From the NCBI GenBank assembly GCA_963513935.1, contig OY740768.1, positions 16,852,590 to 16,916,589 on the forward strand: a DNA stretch of 64,000 nt, read 5' to 3'. Source of the stretch: Aphrophora alni (lineage: Eukaryota > Arthropoda > Insecta > Hemiptera > Aphrophoridae). A program made the position numbers and the translations under genes. Shown in pieces: positions 35,160-47,477 of this stretch. The notes beneath the pieces were generated by a model. It saw nothing but the letters and a program-made list of their open reading frames with translations, ran no database searches and was not told the DNA's origin. Positions within the stretch are counted from its first letter, which is position 1. Each line of letters starts with the position of its first letter.

Positions 35160-35645
35160 TGTCAGCTGATCCTGCCAGTACGGGCCTCCCCGTTCGTTGT
35201 CTGAAAGCTGATCCCTACAGAAAGTTCCAACCTCCGAGTGGTCTGTCAGCTGATCCCGCCAGTACGGGCCTCTCCGTTCGTTGTCTGAAAGCTGATCCCT
35301 CCAGAACGTTCCAAACTCCGAGTGGTCTGTCAGCTGATCCCGCCAGTACGGGCCTCCCCGTTCGTTGTCTGAAAGCTGATCCCTCCAGAACGTTACAACC
35401 TCCGAGCGGTCTGTCAGCTGATCCCGCTAATGCGGGCCTCCCCGTTCGTTGTCTGAGTGCTGATCCCTCCAGAACGTTCCAACCTCCGAGCGGTCTGTCA
35501 GCTGATCCCGCCAATGCGGGCCTCCCCGTTCGTTGTCTGAAAACTGATCCCTCCAGAACGTTCCAACCTCCGTGTGGTCTGTCGGCTGATCCCTCCAGAA
35601 CGTTCCAACCTCCGAGTGGTCTGTCAGCTGATCCCGACGGCACTC
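35160..35645. repeat. G/C-rich 84-bp minisatellite, about five and a half copies
   Basis: CGTTCGTTGTCTGA recurs at 35191, 35275, 35359, 35443 and 35527, exactly 84 bp apart. Each unit is itself two diverged halves of about 42 bp (GTCTGAAAGCTGATCCCTCC and GTCTGTCAGCTGATCCCGCC). As 84 is divisible by three, the minus strand stays open for 142 codons with a 28-residue repeat (GSADRPLGGWNVLEGSAFRQ...). No splice site or signal shows that it is translated. Confidence 0.9.
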
Positions 35646-36262
35646 TAGCTCATTCGTTGTCTGAGGACTAGTCCCCTCGAGACGAACTCCTTTCTAACTC
35701 CTACCACGTCATTTCCTACTGAATACACATATTGTCGAAGCGCTTTCTGATTACTAAACCTCTAACCTTAGTCTAAACCGAAAACCAACTCCAACACACC
35801 ATTTAAATTTTAATTTGTTTTTAATTTAGGACAAAAATTCTCACAAAAGACTAAAACTGTTTGAAAATTAGGGAAATTTAACCGATAAATTTAGGCCGTA
35901 ATAAAATTCCTAAAATCAATTTCCAATTTTACTATTTTCAAGTCATTTCAAAAATCCTTTAATTTTTAATAAAATCGAAGAAAACATGATCGGTTAAATA
36001 CACCCACACAGATATAATAACGAACAACCAGACAAAACGTGTTTTCTGAATCTACATCTTACCACGATAACGAATACATAGCTATATTTCTATTTGGAAA
36101 TAGTTCAATACTGGCTCCCCTACAAGCTATTCGTCTCAACTATATAACATATTACATGTGAATAAATATATGAGTTGCCTAATATCAAAGATGGTAATTT
36201 TACTAGGAAAAATCGAATTAGAAGTGGATCTTATAGAATTTTTCATGTTTTTTTATAATATA

Positions 36263-37060
36263 TACCGGGTGAATAAAAAGTCAAGACCCCCCCCCCTCTA
36301 ATATTTTTCTAAGTAAATATACAGAGATATCCTTTTGGTGGTCGTGCAATCTTAGCAGGAAGTTTCATTTTATGATTTTGAAAATTTTGAGTGTCCCCCA
36401 AAAATGGGGGATTTTGGGGGCAACTCAAAAATTTTAAATGTAAACCCCCTTCAAGTGACACCTCATTTGAAGTGTTTACAAAAACTTAAAGAATGGTGAA
36501 AACCAGAGTTCGCTATCTCTTTTCTATCAAAAATGGTAGCCCGTCAAAGTTATTGAAGTCTACACAAAATTTCATCCTTATAAAATTCAGCTTGTCCATG
36601 AGTTGAATAATGATGATCCAGACCGTCGTCTTCAATTGAATAAACAATGGATGAGCTAAAATTAGAGCTTCTATTTCCTCACAAAATTGAAGACGACGTT
36701 CTGGATCATCTTCATTCAACTCATGGACAAGCTGAATTTTATAAGGATGAAATTTTGTGTAGACTTCAATAACTTTTGACGGGCTACCATTTTTGATATA
36801 AAAGAGATAGCGAACTCTGGTTTTCACCATTCTTTAAGTTTTTGTAAACACTTCAAATTGAGGTGTCACTTGAAGGGGGTTTACATTTAAAAATTTTTAG
36901 TTGCCCCCAAAATCCCCCATTTTTGGGGGACACTCAAAATTTTCAAAATCATAAAATGAAACTTCCTGCTAAGATTGCACGACCACCAAAAGGATATCTC
37001 TGTATATTTACTTAGAAAAATATTAGAGGGGGGGGGTCTTGACTTTTTATTCACCCGGTA
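36263..37060. mobile_element. 798-bp near-perfect palindromic (foldback) TA-target DNA element
   Basis: The left end TACCGGGTGAATAAAAAGTC and the right end are exact inverted copies, flanked on both sides by TA (36261-36262 and 37061-37062). The two arms, each nearly 380 bp, pair almost base for base, leaving a short centre near 36641-36683. The inner arms carry a transposase fragment: on the minus strand the right arm reads HPYKIQLVHELNEDDPERRL and then QFCEEI, which is the linker before the DDE_3 nuclease of Tc1/mariner-type transposases. The left arm holds the same piece on the plus strand with a few changes. No full transposase is present, so it would depend on one supplied elsewhere. High arm identity suggests a recent origin or gene conversion. 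Confidence 0.9.
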
Positions 37061-37638
37061 TAACTCTCCATTAGTAAAACTTTTAAAAGTTATTTGTACT
37101 TAGAACAATCAACTGGTTTTCCCAGTATGTATTATTCCTATGATCATTGCCCAGGCCGGGTATTTCCCCAACCTTCCATTCATTGTAACCTAACTTCCAC
37201 CCTCTAGTTTTAAGGTTCACTGTTTTTTTCATTTTTCTTCAGTCTGTAATACAACCTAGTCAATGCCTTAACAGGCGAAACCATCAGTCGGCTAGACTAA
37301 TAAAAAGTGGTTGTTACAATATAAAAATTGTGTTTTATTATCTAATTTTTCATGTTCTTTTCAATGGTGGAAAAAAACTGACATATATGTGTATTTTTTA
37401 ACTGTTTGTCAGTATCTGTTTGTCTGACATTACTTTCAAAAGCGGACTCCTGACATGTCTCTTTACTTCAAAATCGGACATCACCCAATAGACCAATAAA
37501 CAGCACTTCATATGATCACTTGACGTATGGCTGTCGTTTGTTTTAACAGTATAAAGGTTAACTAGTTGTTGTATTTACAAGTGTTTCGTTTGAAAAATCA
37601 TCAGTTTAAGACTAAAATTGAGTAGTATATTTCAGCAG

Positions 37639-39130
37639 TTTTACCACAAAATGCAAGGAAGAAAAAGTCTCAACCAGAGAAGTGGAAACGCAATGTAGAT
37701 CAAGTTAAAAGGTAGTAACCTCCAATGTACACAATTCTTAGTTTTTGTTTGTTTTTGACTTTGATAGGAATATATTTTGGTAATAAAACTGTAGTAAAAC
37801 CCTATAAAGATCCATTTGATTACATTTAAATTTGGTGTTATTTTGGCAACGTTTACAAATATTTGAGTTAATAGTAGGCTATTAAATGCTCCACACAAGT
37901 TCTCTGTCCCTTTACATATTATCATATGAGATATAAATTAATAGGTTTTAATAAAATTATAAAACAGTTTAGATCTATTTAAATTTTTATGATTTTATGG
38001 GGAGATTTTATTTTACCTAACCCTAAAACTTTGTATAAAATAACATTCAAAGATATCTTAGGATTGAAAAATCCAAACTATAAATTCATGGTTATTAAAC
38101 AGAAAAGAATAATTATAGGCTGAGTAGTGTCTAGTTATTGTATATTTTGTCTTCCATTTCTATTTGGATGTTCATTATTAAATTTTAAGCAAATACGAAC
38201 TATCGAACTAATTTTTTTTTTCATTTTGTTTCAGGTATTCTATCAAAGCACTCGCTCAGTATCCAACATGTCAGCACAGAATTTCGATTCCTATAAAAAG
38301 TAAACAAGACTCCTTTATTCTTAAATACTACAGTGCTGAGTTTCCCAATCTGAAGAGGAAAAAGAACAATTGAATTAAAGAAAAAACTGTGACCTTTGAG
38401 TTTACTATTGTCAACAAAGATGGAATTAATTTATATTCTATTTTTTTAGCTCACGGATCCGTGAATTATCTAATTTGGATTAGTTGATGTACTTTAATAA
38501 ATTTGATGGAATTAATCTTCGCGTTTGTCGAAATATACTTTTAGACGTTCTGATTATCACCAAACATCGGGTTATAGGAGTATTTAAATAAGGGAATAAC
38601 CATCTTCCTGTTGAAAGTCCAAAGAGAGAGTCTGTTAAATATTTTATTTGTATTCTGAAAGCTTGTGAGTCACACAATTCAAGAGGAAACCGTTAGTTTA
38701 ACATCAGAACTATCCATAAGCTAATTGTGGAAAATGTTTAAAGAAAGCACACAGGAAAGTGAGTAGGTAACATTTTGTTTGTTTAGAGAACTGTTCTGTA
38801 ACAGTTTTAACATTGGTTTTTCTGTCCCTGCTGTCGATGAACGCAGAACCTGCTTTGAACTAAATTAGAAACTTTCCAACATGTAGCTCAAAGGGCAGAA
38901 TTAAAATTTAAGATTCAGTTGCACAAAAAACATTCACAATTTTTTTTTTAACATTTGAGATAGAAACCACAAAGAAGTTTACACTTGTAGCAGACGGATA
39001 TCCCGGACAGAATAAAAATGTCAACATTTTAACAATGTACATTAAGTTACGTCAGAGACTATAACAAATCTTGATATATACCCGTAACTTGTAACGTCAT
39101 TCGAGTCAATTCTGGTCATTTTCCCAGAAC
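37639..39130 (+). pseudogene. Longer relic of a GQNKN-family (DUF7869-like) gene, with an apparent intron
   Basis: Reading in order on the plus strand: RKKKSQPEKWKRNVDQVKR, then a GT...TTTCAG intron (about 37710-38234), then YSIKALAQYPTCQHR. Next come FNKFDGINLRVCRNILLDVL with ITKHRVIGVFK, KACESHNSRGNR, SLTSELSI, LWKMFKESTQ, LFRELFCNSFNIGFSVPAVD followed by ERRTCFELN, QHVAQRAELKFKIQLHKK, VADGYPGQNKNVNILTMYIK and VNSGHFPRTPL. This reproduces the whole order of motifs of a widespread insect family with a D-x-C-x-GQNKN box. There are many stops and frame changes. Whether the family is a domesticated gene or a transposon protein, and its database name, are from memory and uncertain. Confidence 0.7.
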
Positions 39131-39134
39131 GCCT

Positions 39135-41100
39135 CTTACCTCTGATAATTAAATAAAAATCAACTTTAAGTTCCGTTTGATAAATTTGTTTTATAAAACT
39201 TCGGACAGTTTATAAATAAATAATGATTAAATCTAGTGTTTTCAAACAAGTCAGTTTTAGTTTAGAAAACTTTTCAGATGAAGTCAACTTTATCTTCTGT
39301 TAGTTTGAAACTTAAATTATATTTGATGAAGATTTTTTAACAACATTGAAAGATTTGATTAATGACTGAATGCGTAATTTGAGAATTTGTAACTGAATTT
39401 CGTAACAAATCAAATATACAAGAATTTTATACAGTGTCCATCAATTATTTACAATAATAATGCAAATTAACAAGGCGTGTTAATTTTCTTTGTTTTATGG
39501 AGAATACAAATTGTATAATTCACAAATTATAAAACAGTAAAATATATATTAATTCTGATTACAACATAATTTTCATAATTAATATCCTCTCTAAACATAT
39601 TTGTTGAAAGAAATCTTCAATTTAAAATTCAAATTCAAGATGGCGGTATTGAAATGGAGGATTAAAACTCTGACCCTATAATCACACGTTATAACGTGCC
39701 TTATGGAGTTATCTGGTTATAAATTATAACTTCTTCTTATGTAAGAAATGATTTCAGACTTTTCCCTCAGGACTATTTCCAGCTGTGTAAATATATACGT
39801 TATCTGAGTAATATGTCTGTCTCCGTTGTGAACAATAGCTTATGCACTGGATTTCTTAATATTTACAAAGGCATACTTCATGCAAAATACATGATGAAAG
39901 GTTATCAAGCGTAAAGATAACTCAAACTAAAGATTCAGTACAAGTTTTAATGTTCGTTTTAGTAAAGGCAGGTGTAAAGTTATTTTAAACAAAAGATAAA
40001 TTCTCCAGTCTTCATTAAAAGACATAATCAGAATAAAGTAATCAATACTTCAAGATAAAAGTGGTAATAACAAAATCCGTTTCAGTAACCACAATATTAC
40101 TGTGTTCTTGATAACTGTTTTTGTTTTACTTACTAAGTAGAATTCAGTAAAGCAGAATGAGGTAGAATTGCAAAATCAGACAATAGAACTTACCAACCTT
40201 TTTCATTGTCCACTGCAGATATATTTAGTATTTAATCAGCCATAAATAAAACCCTTAAATATTTGAATATTACGCTGTAAATGTAGCTTTAAGTTACACC
40301 AATTTGTTTCCCCCCCCTCATGTAGTGTACATTAAACAAATAGGTGCAAACATTTGGTAAATGATAAATTAAGAACACAATAAAATTTGTGCAAAGACAA
40401 TTTTGCAGAGACTTTACTTCATTTTTTTTTTTTACAATTAAACAGAAAAAAATCCTAAATTCAAGTCAAAGGATGAACAGCACTATTGCTGTTTGTAGAG
40501 CACGTACATCATCATAGACATTGTGTCATGGTAGGTGTTTTTCTTGACAAGACTTTTTAATTTTCTTAATGTTAATAGAAAGTATTTATTATGTAAGTTA
40601 CAGTTTTTTGAAAGAGTTATAAAAATTTATTAATGAAACTGTTAAACTGCTCTCGAAATGGTACCATTTTGAAAAAGAATTTACGTAAAATCACTTAGCA
40701 AAGTAAACTCTTCTCTCAGAAGAGCAGTACTCTTAAAGCTTTAATCAGATTTTTTTTTTCTGCTTTCATTTCTTACATTAACCAATATACATGTTAGATT
40801 AATAAATAAATACAAGAAATCATTTTAACAGAAAAAAGTATTGAGTCCAAGGGTTTGTTTCCCCCACAAACCTTAGTCGTTTCAGCTAAACTGGCGTCTT
40901 AAGGTAGATCTTTGCAAAATCACTTATAAATACAATAGAAATCAGTTCACAACTTTTTCTCACTCCGTTTAACTTTATAAACAAGATTGCTTCCTGGAGA
41001 TGTTAATTATAATCACTCTACAAAGTTAAACTTCATAAGAACTATTGTTGAGTTAATATTTTAGCCATTATTGAAATTGAACATGATAAGAAGTCTTGTT
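39135..41100. other. AT-rich intergenic sequence
   Basis: No gene was recognised. A sequence near 40870-40910 on the minus strand (CTTAAGACGCC...GCTGAAACGACTAAGG) weakly resembles the hammerhead-like repeats. Confidence 0.4.
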
Positions 41101-41109
41101 CGATTTAGG

Positions 41110-41275
41110 GTGTAATAAAAGCTTTTATTGAAGTATTATTACAACATTTGAAACGTTCAAGGTCACTGGAGATCCCGAAAGATATAGCTGGATCTACACA
41201 TTTTTCCAAGTAGTCTTGGGATAAATCCCTCTCTTTCATCTTACCTATCAGGTCTCTCTTAATCAACTCTTCTTC
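41110..41275 (-). repeat. Dispersed repeat family E, copy 2
   Basis: The minus strand reads EELIKRDLIGKMKERDLSQD, the best preserved of four copies, inside a 61-codon open frame. It shares TGTAGATCCAGCTA with the copy at 61630-61735. Confidence 0.5.
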
Positions 41276-41304
41276 TCTACCTTTCCTCACTTTATTAGAA
41301 TATT

Positions 41305-41325
41305 CCTAACCTAACCTAACCTAGG
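41305..41325. repeat. Short (CCTAA)n tract
   Basis: Three to four CCTAA units, the complement of the insect telomere unit TTAGG. A similar tract lies at 47406-47423. Confidence 0.85.
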
Positions 41326-41329
41326 GTTT

Positions 41330-43580
41330 TTATCGCCTTTTTTTTTTTCGTAAAGCAATTTTTAATCAATACGAAACAAAAGTATTTTCTAACTTTCTTT
41401 ATATTTTTTCCACAATAATAATACCATAATAACTACGTGGTGGTCTAAGTTTATTGTAATAAATCCCGTAAATAGCAAACAATAATAAATCATCTCATTT
41501 TACAACAGTAAATATCTATATAATACAACATAATAATTTATGAGGTGCATTAAATACGCATTGACAACAAAAGCTAATATTTATTTCGGTAATATATTGT
41601 ACTTTGATGTCCTCTATAAAAGTCGAACAAGATGTTGGGTATAGATTTTTATGTATCTTCACCCAAACAATAAAATTCAAAGTAATCATGAAAGAAGAGA
41701 CAAGGTTACATTACCATAACCAGTATACATACTATAAATAAAGAAATAAGTTTATATCATAAGAATATTAGCCCTGTTTCGCCAATATTTTAATATCTAG
41801 GTTATATGACGATAAACTAATTACCCCTTCCTTAAAAAATGTTATCCCTTAAAATACCATCATATCAGTACACATTTTATACGGCTAAGTAAAAAAAAAA
41901 TGGACAAAAGGCGTATTTATTCTACAGTGTTCTAATTAGTTTTTTTTTTTTTTTTTTAATTAAGATCAGAAGTAGGCAAAACCATTAGTATTACTGAAAA
42001 ACAAATTCCATTAATACTAATTTCTAAACTAACTTGAACTGCAAATTTAAATGTAAATTGAAATACAATGTTATATAAAAAAGAGATTAAAAATATACCT
42101 GATAAAATAATTTAAAGAACGTGATAAAATTACAGCAAAGACATAACACTTTTACTTACTTTAAACTACACATCATGTTATTTATTTGAATACGATTTTA
42201 TTGGTGTGTTTTAAGTTACGGTAATTATTTAATAAGTCTATGTACAGATTATTTTTAACTCATCTCTTAGTTCATTTAAAAAAACTAACCCAATAAGTAT
42301 TATAAAGGTATTAAATTATCCATCATCATTATGAAATTAGTCTGAGGTTGCAAGATTATCTTCCAACCTAATAAATATAATCGCTTAATGTATATGCGAA
42401 AGCGTTATTTAAATACAAAAAAAAACTTGTGTTGAAAGTTAGTCGCCTTTGAATAAATCATTGCGCCCGACGATTTTTAAGTATGCAAGATGCATGCGAG
42501 ATAGTTACTAGAGCAGTATCAGAAGGATTGCAGGCGCATTAAACAATAACTAATACTTTTTTAAGTGATCAGACTAAACTAACCAAAACAAATTAACTAC
42601 ACAATGATAATATCAACTCAGATATAAAAATTTCCCATTGCATTCTATAAATACAGTTCTACAAAGTATGAAGAGATGAGAAAATAAGATATGTATATGT
42701 TGCTACAACTATTAAAATAAATTATGTAAAATAATAATAATAATAATAATAAAGTGTATAACTAATTACAGATCTAGGATAAGAAATCTGTCATTCTATT
42801 ACCTTGGAAATGATGTAACTATTTCAATCTAACTAAACACACCTACAAGCTGATGAACTCTCACTTCAGCCTCGGAGTCTAAGTATGAGTAAAAAAAATC
42901 TCCCTCGCCCAAGAACATCACCGGAATACATCATTGTTCCTTTACTTCAAAATTATACAACATTCACAAAATATCACAAACAATAAATAATTCAAAGTTT
43001 CCCGCACATAAACACAAAAACGTTTCATCCTATAGCTTACAGTAATATACGATGGAGAAAATCTTGTTTTAGTAAAAGTAATATTTTAATCCCCAAAAAC
43101 AGTGGGAAGTGTCGACACTCGCGCAGCTGATGCGGCGCTACTATAATCCTTTTTAAGCAAAATCTCCTAAATGCAAGGTTTATGTGTAATACTTACTTTT
43201 CAATGAGTCTATGTAAAATCTTTTAAAACTCATTACTTATCAAAAATTAATTTATTCAAAAATATAATATTGTAACTCACTGTTTTATTTTTAATTTTTT
43301 TCACAAAATAATATATTTGTAAAAAGTGAATAAATAAACAATCTCACTTGAAACACCAGCTACGACCCCATACATTTTACGCTTCACTGCTACGTTTCAC
43401 CATCCCCTTCTCTTTCCTTGCTGCTGCTGCTACTTTGTAATACGATTTCGTTTTTCTTGATTATTGAGAAGGATAAAAACAAACATATAAAGTCAAATTA
43501 CACTTTCAATACACTCAGCTGTCGTCTTGACTTGATTTTTTTTTCTTGTTGGTTAAAAGCGAAAACCTCTCGTTCATCAT
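41330..43580. other. AT-rich intergenic sequence
   Basis: No gene seen; a short ATA microsatellite lies at 42727-42751. Confidence 0.45.
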
Positions 43581-43582
43581 CG

Positions 43583-43584
<2 letters not shown>

Positions 43585-43634
<50 letters not shown>
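43585..43634. repeat. (TA)n microsatellite
   Basis: About 25 TA units, followed by A-rich low-complexity sequence. Confidence 0.95.
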
Positions 43635-43638
<4 letters not shown>

Positions 43639-43639
43639 A

Positions 43640-45690
43640 AAAATAAAATTTAAAAAAAATAAAAAAAGGAGAAAATAATATTTTAAAAAATATTCCTAGC
43701 CAACATTATCATTATGTATTACCATTATCAAAATTATTATTTTCTAATAAAATTTCCAACAACATCATTATCTATTAAGATTCCCAAAATTATAATTTTC
43801 TATTAACAATTCTAAATTACTTTCTATTAACATTTAAAAAATTATAATTTATCTATCAATATTTTCAAAGTTATTATTTTCATTTGTTCTTTAATTTATT
43901 ACCTTTTAATACATTTTCTACAAAAGCACAATATTAGCATATTCCTCATCTGTATTCAGCGCTCATGTTGAATACGCTAAAGGTGAAACATCGAAACAAC
44001 TTTAAGGAAAGTGTTAATGAATAAAAGTTTGGTTTATAACGTGCTATTAAATAACAACAAAAAGATTTTGTATTCAGTAATAAATTACGAGAGTCTACAA
44101 TATTCAAGATTATTGAAGTCTATAATAAAAGTCAAAATGAAGTTTTGCAGAAATTGTACAGGCTTTATCTGATTTTCAACTCTATCAGTGCTTTCAGATT
44201 TTCTTGTTTCAATTACGGTTAATATACCCGCTTCGCAATTTGAGTTACGCCTCCACCTCCGCGTGTAGTTACTGTGTTAAGGATCATCATTATTTCCGTG
44301 TAATATTAATTTATGTATTTAACCAATTTTAATTTAAAACTGTTGTAACATTTTAGAGTAAATAAATATCATCATTCCAAGTTTTTTAATCTTTGTGTTG
44401 TTTTAATTAACAATGTTTCATCCTTTTCAGTATTTACATGCAACAAATAAATTTCATATCGGTAATATGTATTTATTTAATGATGATAATATTTAGTTTG
44501 CATTGGCTGGAAATGATTAATTAACTGTATTAGTTCAACCATTTAACCTCAAGCTATCTTATTACTATTTGAGACCATGAAAACCTATTCAGTATTTTCT
44601 GGGGAAGGGGGATCGAGAATTTATTTTTTAATAATATTTTCAAAACTATTAAAATATTTTAGTTATTTTAAATTAAGGTTACTGAGTACAATTTTTAAAT
44701 ATGAGTATTTCTTTGTACGTTATTTTGTAGCTTTTTAGCTGTTATAAACGTAATGGAGCATAAAAATTACTAATACTATAATAAATTTAATGAAATTTAT
44801 TGGTCAACTTAATTGTTTCTTTTTAAATAGAAGTCCATTTAGGGACAACAAATCGATTACTTGTCAATTAGAAATGTTTTTTAATACTATTAAAACAGAA
44901 TTTTCAAAAAAAAAAAAAGTCGATAACTCACCTCGTCAGAATTATATGAAGAATTATATTAAACAACTTGATAATGTAATACCAGCAGAATCCTCTAAAT
45001 GTAATACCAAAAGTTTGTTTGGATGTTCCAGGAAAAGTTATATTGTTTTGGATGATAATGGGTAACAGTTGTTACACAGGTTTTCTGAACCTCAATACTT
45101 TCTGTATATATCAATACTTTCTGGCATCAGCTAGGTCCTTAATAGACGTTGTAGATGTGAATACAGTAAAACGTCTTTTCACCTCTAGGTGACTCGGCCT
45201 TCGTAACGAAATAAATACCACATTTTGTCGAATTCGAAAATACATTTCTTTTATAATAACTTTGTTATTTATCATCGTAGAGAAATCGGGTTGGCGTCAT
45301 TACATTCAGATTTGAAATCCGCAAATTAAAATTTAATTTACTGTAATTTAAATTGAATAACGCGAGATATTATCAACAACAAAAATTTTATTGCCGGCAT
45401 TTTCAATTTGATTTTTCGAAATTCAATAGGATTCTATATGATCACACTATAGTCTCCTATAGCGAATTTCATGTTCTTATTTTATTTTGTGAGGAAGTTA
45501 TCGTTCTTGCATACAAACAATAGCGGCGATGGACACATCAAAAACAATTTTTTTCATTTCTTAAGGCCTTGAATCAGTCAAAAATTGAGGTCATAAGTTT
45601 TTGTTATTACCAAACTTGCCCTATACTTTGGACACTGGGTAAGTGGTAATCAACATATCTGAGTTAGTGGAGTGAATAAATCGACAAGTT
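43640..45690. other. AT-rich intergenic sequence with one orphan ORF
   Basis: A plus-strand frame at 44790-45065 (91 codons, with VDNSPRQNYMKNYIKQLDNV) has protein-like composition but no family I recognise and no clear splice or promoter context. A relic of a mobile element is as likely as chance. Confidence 0.3.
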
Positions 45691-45693
45691 CGC

Positions 45694-46210
45694 TTATTCA
45701 GAGTGTACAGAAAATGTCGTGTCAAACTTTACGTGATGGTTATTTGAGTCAAAATAAAGAAAGAAGTTCCCATAAACATATCTCCGAAAACTTTTCATTT
45801 TCAATCTGTGGGTCATTTTGTGTGGTTATTTTTTTTAATAGACTGCTTTTGAAATTTTGGTATACACTTTTTTCATGGTACATTTTCATCAGTATATCAA
45901 AAATCAAAACTTTATCTTATAAAATTTCGAAATGATGACTGTTTGAAATGTTTAATGTTGAATATCTCTAAACAATTAAATTTACCAAAAAAATGTAAAC
46001 AGCCGCCATTTTGAAAATTTATGAGACAAAGTTTTGATTCTAACATACAAGATGTGTAATTTCAAGACAAAATCCAAACAATTTCCAAAGTTATAATTAT
46101 TTTTCAAAAAAACATAAAATGGACGACAAATTTGATGGAAAACGAAGCGTGTGTTTATTGTAACTATTTTCTTTATTTTGACTCGTATAACCATCACTTA
46201 AAGTTTGCAA
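45694..46210. mobile_element. Degenerate inverted-repeat (MITE-like) element
   Basis: TTTACGTGATGGTTATTTGA with GTCAAAATAAAGAAA near 45728 reappears inverted near 46168-46203. The inner parts also match in inverted order (TCAAAACTTTGTCTCATAAA type sequence on both sides). The left end, near AGAGTGTACAGAAAATG, resembles the TACAGGGTGTTC end at 47478, which also carries a TTTACGT...TTGAGTCAAAATAA segment. Boundaries are approximate. Confidence 0.6.
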
Positions 46211-47405
46211 GAACTTTTCTAAGCAACATAACTATAAATAACTTTATAGCTTTTACGATTCCGATTAAAATGCAGATTTTCTTTGATTAAGATGCTTAGG
46301 CTTGCCATAACAACCTATAAATGTAATAACGAAATACAAAGTTTTATTACCGTCCAACAATAGGCAACGCTATTTTAAATTAAACATGGAAGGTTAATAC
46401 TTTCAAAAACTTAAACAGCATTACATTTTAATTTACAAAATAAAAGTATAGTTTCATTTTATACCACGTCATAGCAGAAGGAAAAATTTAAACTATAACT
46501 TGTGAAATAAATTTGGTTTATTTTGTAATTTGTTGGGAAGGATATTAAGATTGTTAAAACAAATTAATGAAACCCTGGGGTTTAAAGCGCTCACATTCAG
46601 TCTTTTACAATGCGGAAATACAAACTTCAGCAACCCATTCTCTTAATTCTGCCGCTTTTGTGTTTTGTCCTTGTTTAATGCGACATCAAAGAAATTGAAA
46701 TCCCAGATGTCCTCTTCTTGTTAGTTCTACTTCGGTTAGAAACTTCTCTAATGCTCTCAATTTTCATTTCCGTATTCAAGTTAAGAAAGATATGTTGAAC
46801 TTTTCAGACAGGACAATTATTATAAAATATAATGTAATATCTAGAAACAATAAACTAATATGTAGATTAGATGGGGTATAAAGTATAATATAGTTACTGT
46901 TAATTTTTGTCTCTTTATTGGAACTCCCGGTAAAAACACCGAACTTATGTTTTTTTTATTTATAATATTTACGTATTGGAGATAAAAATATTGGATTTTT
47001 TTATTGAAGAACTCATTGCTAGATAGAAACAATTTTTTTAATAAATTCAAAAAACCAACAAAGAATTATATTGTTATATTTAGTAATACCGAATATAAGG
47101 TACAGTAATGTCCACAGAAGGTACTAGTAGACTGCCTCCTGGCTCCGACAACTCTACTCAATTTGCCCTCTTGTATTTTTTGAAGCTGCTATAGAAACAT
47201 ATTCATATCTTTAAATAGATCCAAAGCTTATTTCGCTTGTTATGATCGTAACTCTTATTAGATTAAAATCGAGTTTGTCATAATGGCAGTCAAGGTGCAT
47301 TATCGTTTTTTTACCAACGTAGTTTTCTTTTACTTTCAACGTACGATGTGGAATGTAGTTTGGATCATCAATTTTCACATATAACTAAAATTTAAACGAA
47401 ATCAG

Positions 47406-47423
47406 TTAACCTAACCTAACCTA
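47406..47423. repeat. Short (CCTAA)n tract
   Basis: TAACCTAACCTAACCTAG, the second such tract; it lies 55 bp before the transposon-like end at 47478. Confidence 0.8.
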
Positions 47424-47477
47424 GCCATATTTTAAAAATTTGATCTTTTATACAGATCAAAATGTATGATTTTTATC

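Noticed and set aside
35215..35643. 142-codon repeat protein on the minus strand
   Set aside because: Explained by an 84-bp satellite whose period is a multiple of three; no start context, splice sites or known family. Kept as a repeat and as an open question only.
36513..36830. 105-codon open frame as an independent gene
   Set aside because: It lies wholly inside the 798-bp palindrome and is a captured transposase fragment read across the centre of the hairpin.
37230..37290. Additional complete hammerhead motif (GCCTTAACAGGCGAAACC)
   Set aside because: Stem I-like TAGTC/GGCTA and stem II are present, but the CTGANGA core is missing, so I only mention it as a weak relative.
41305..41325. 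Chromosome end
   Set aside because: Only three to four units, in the middle of the sequence; a real telomere would be far longer.
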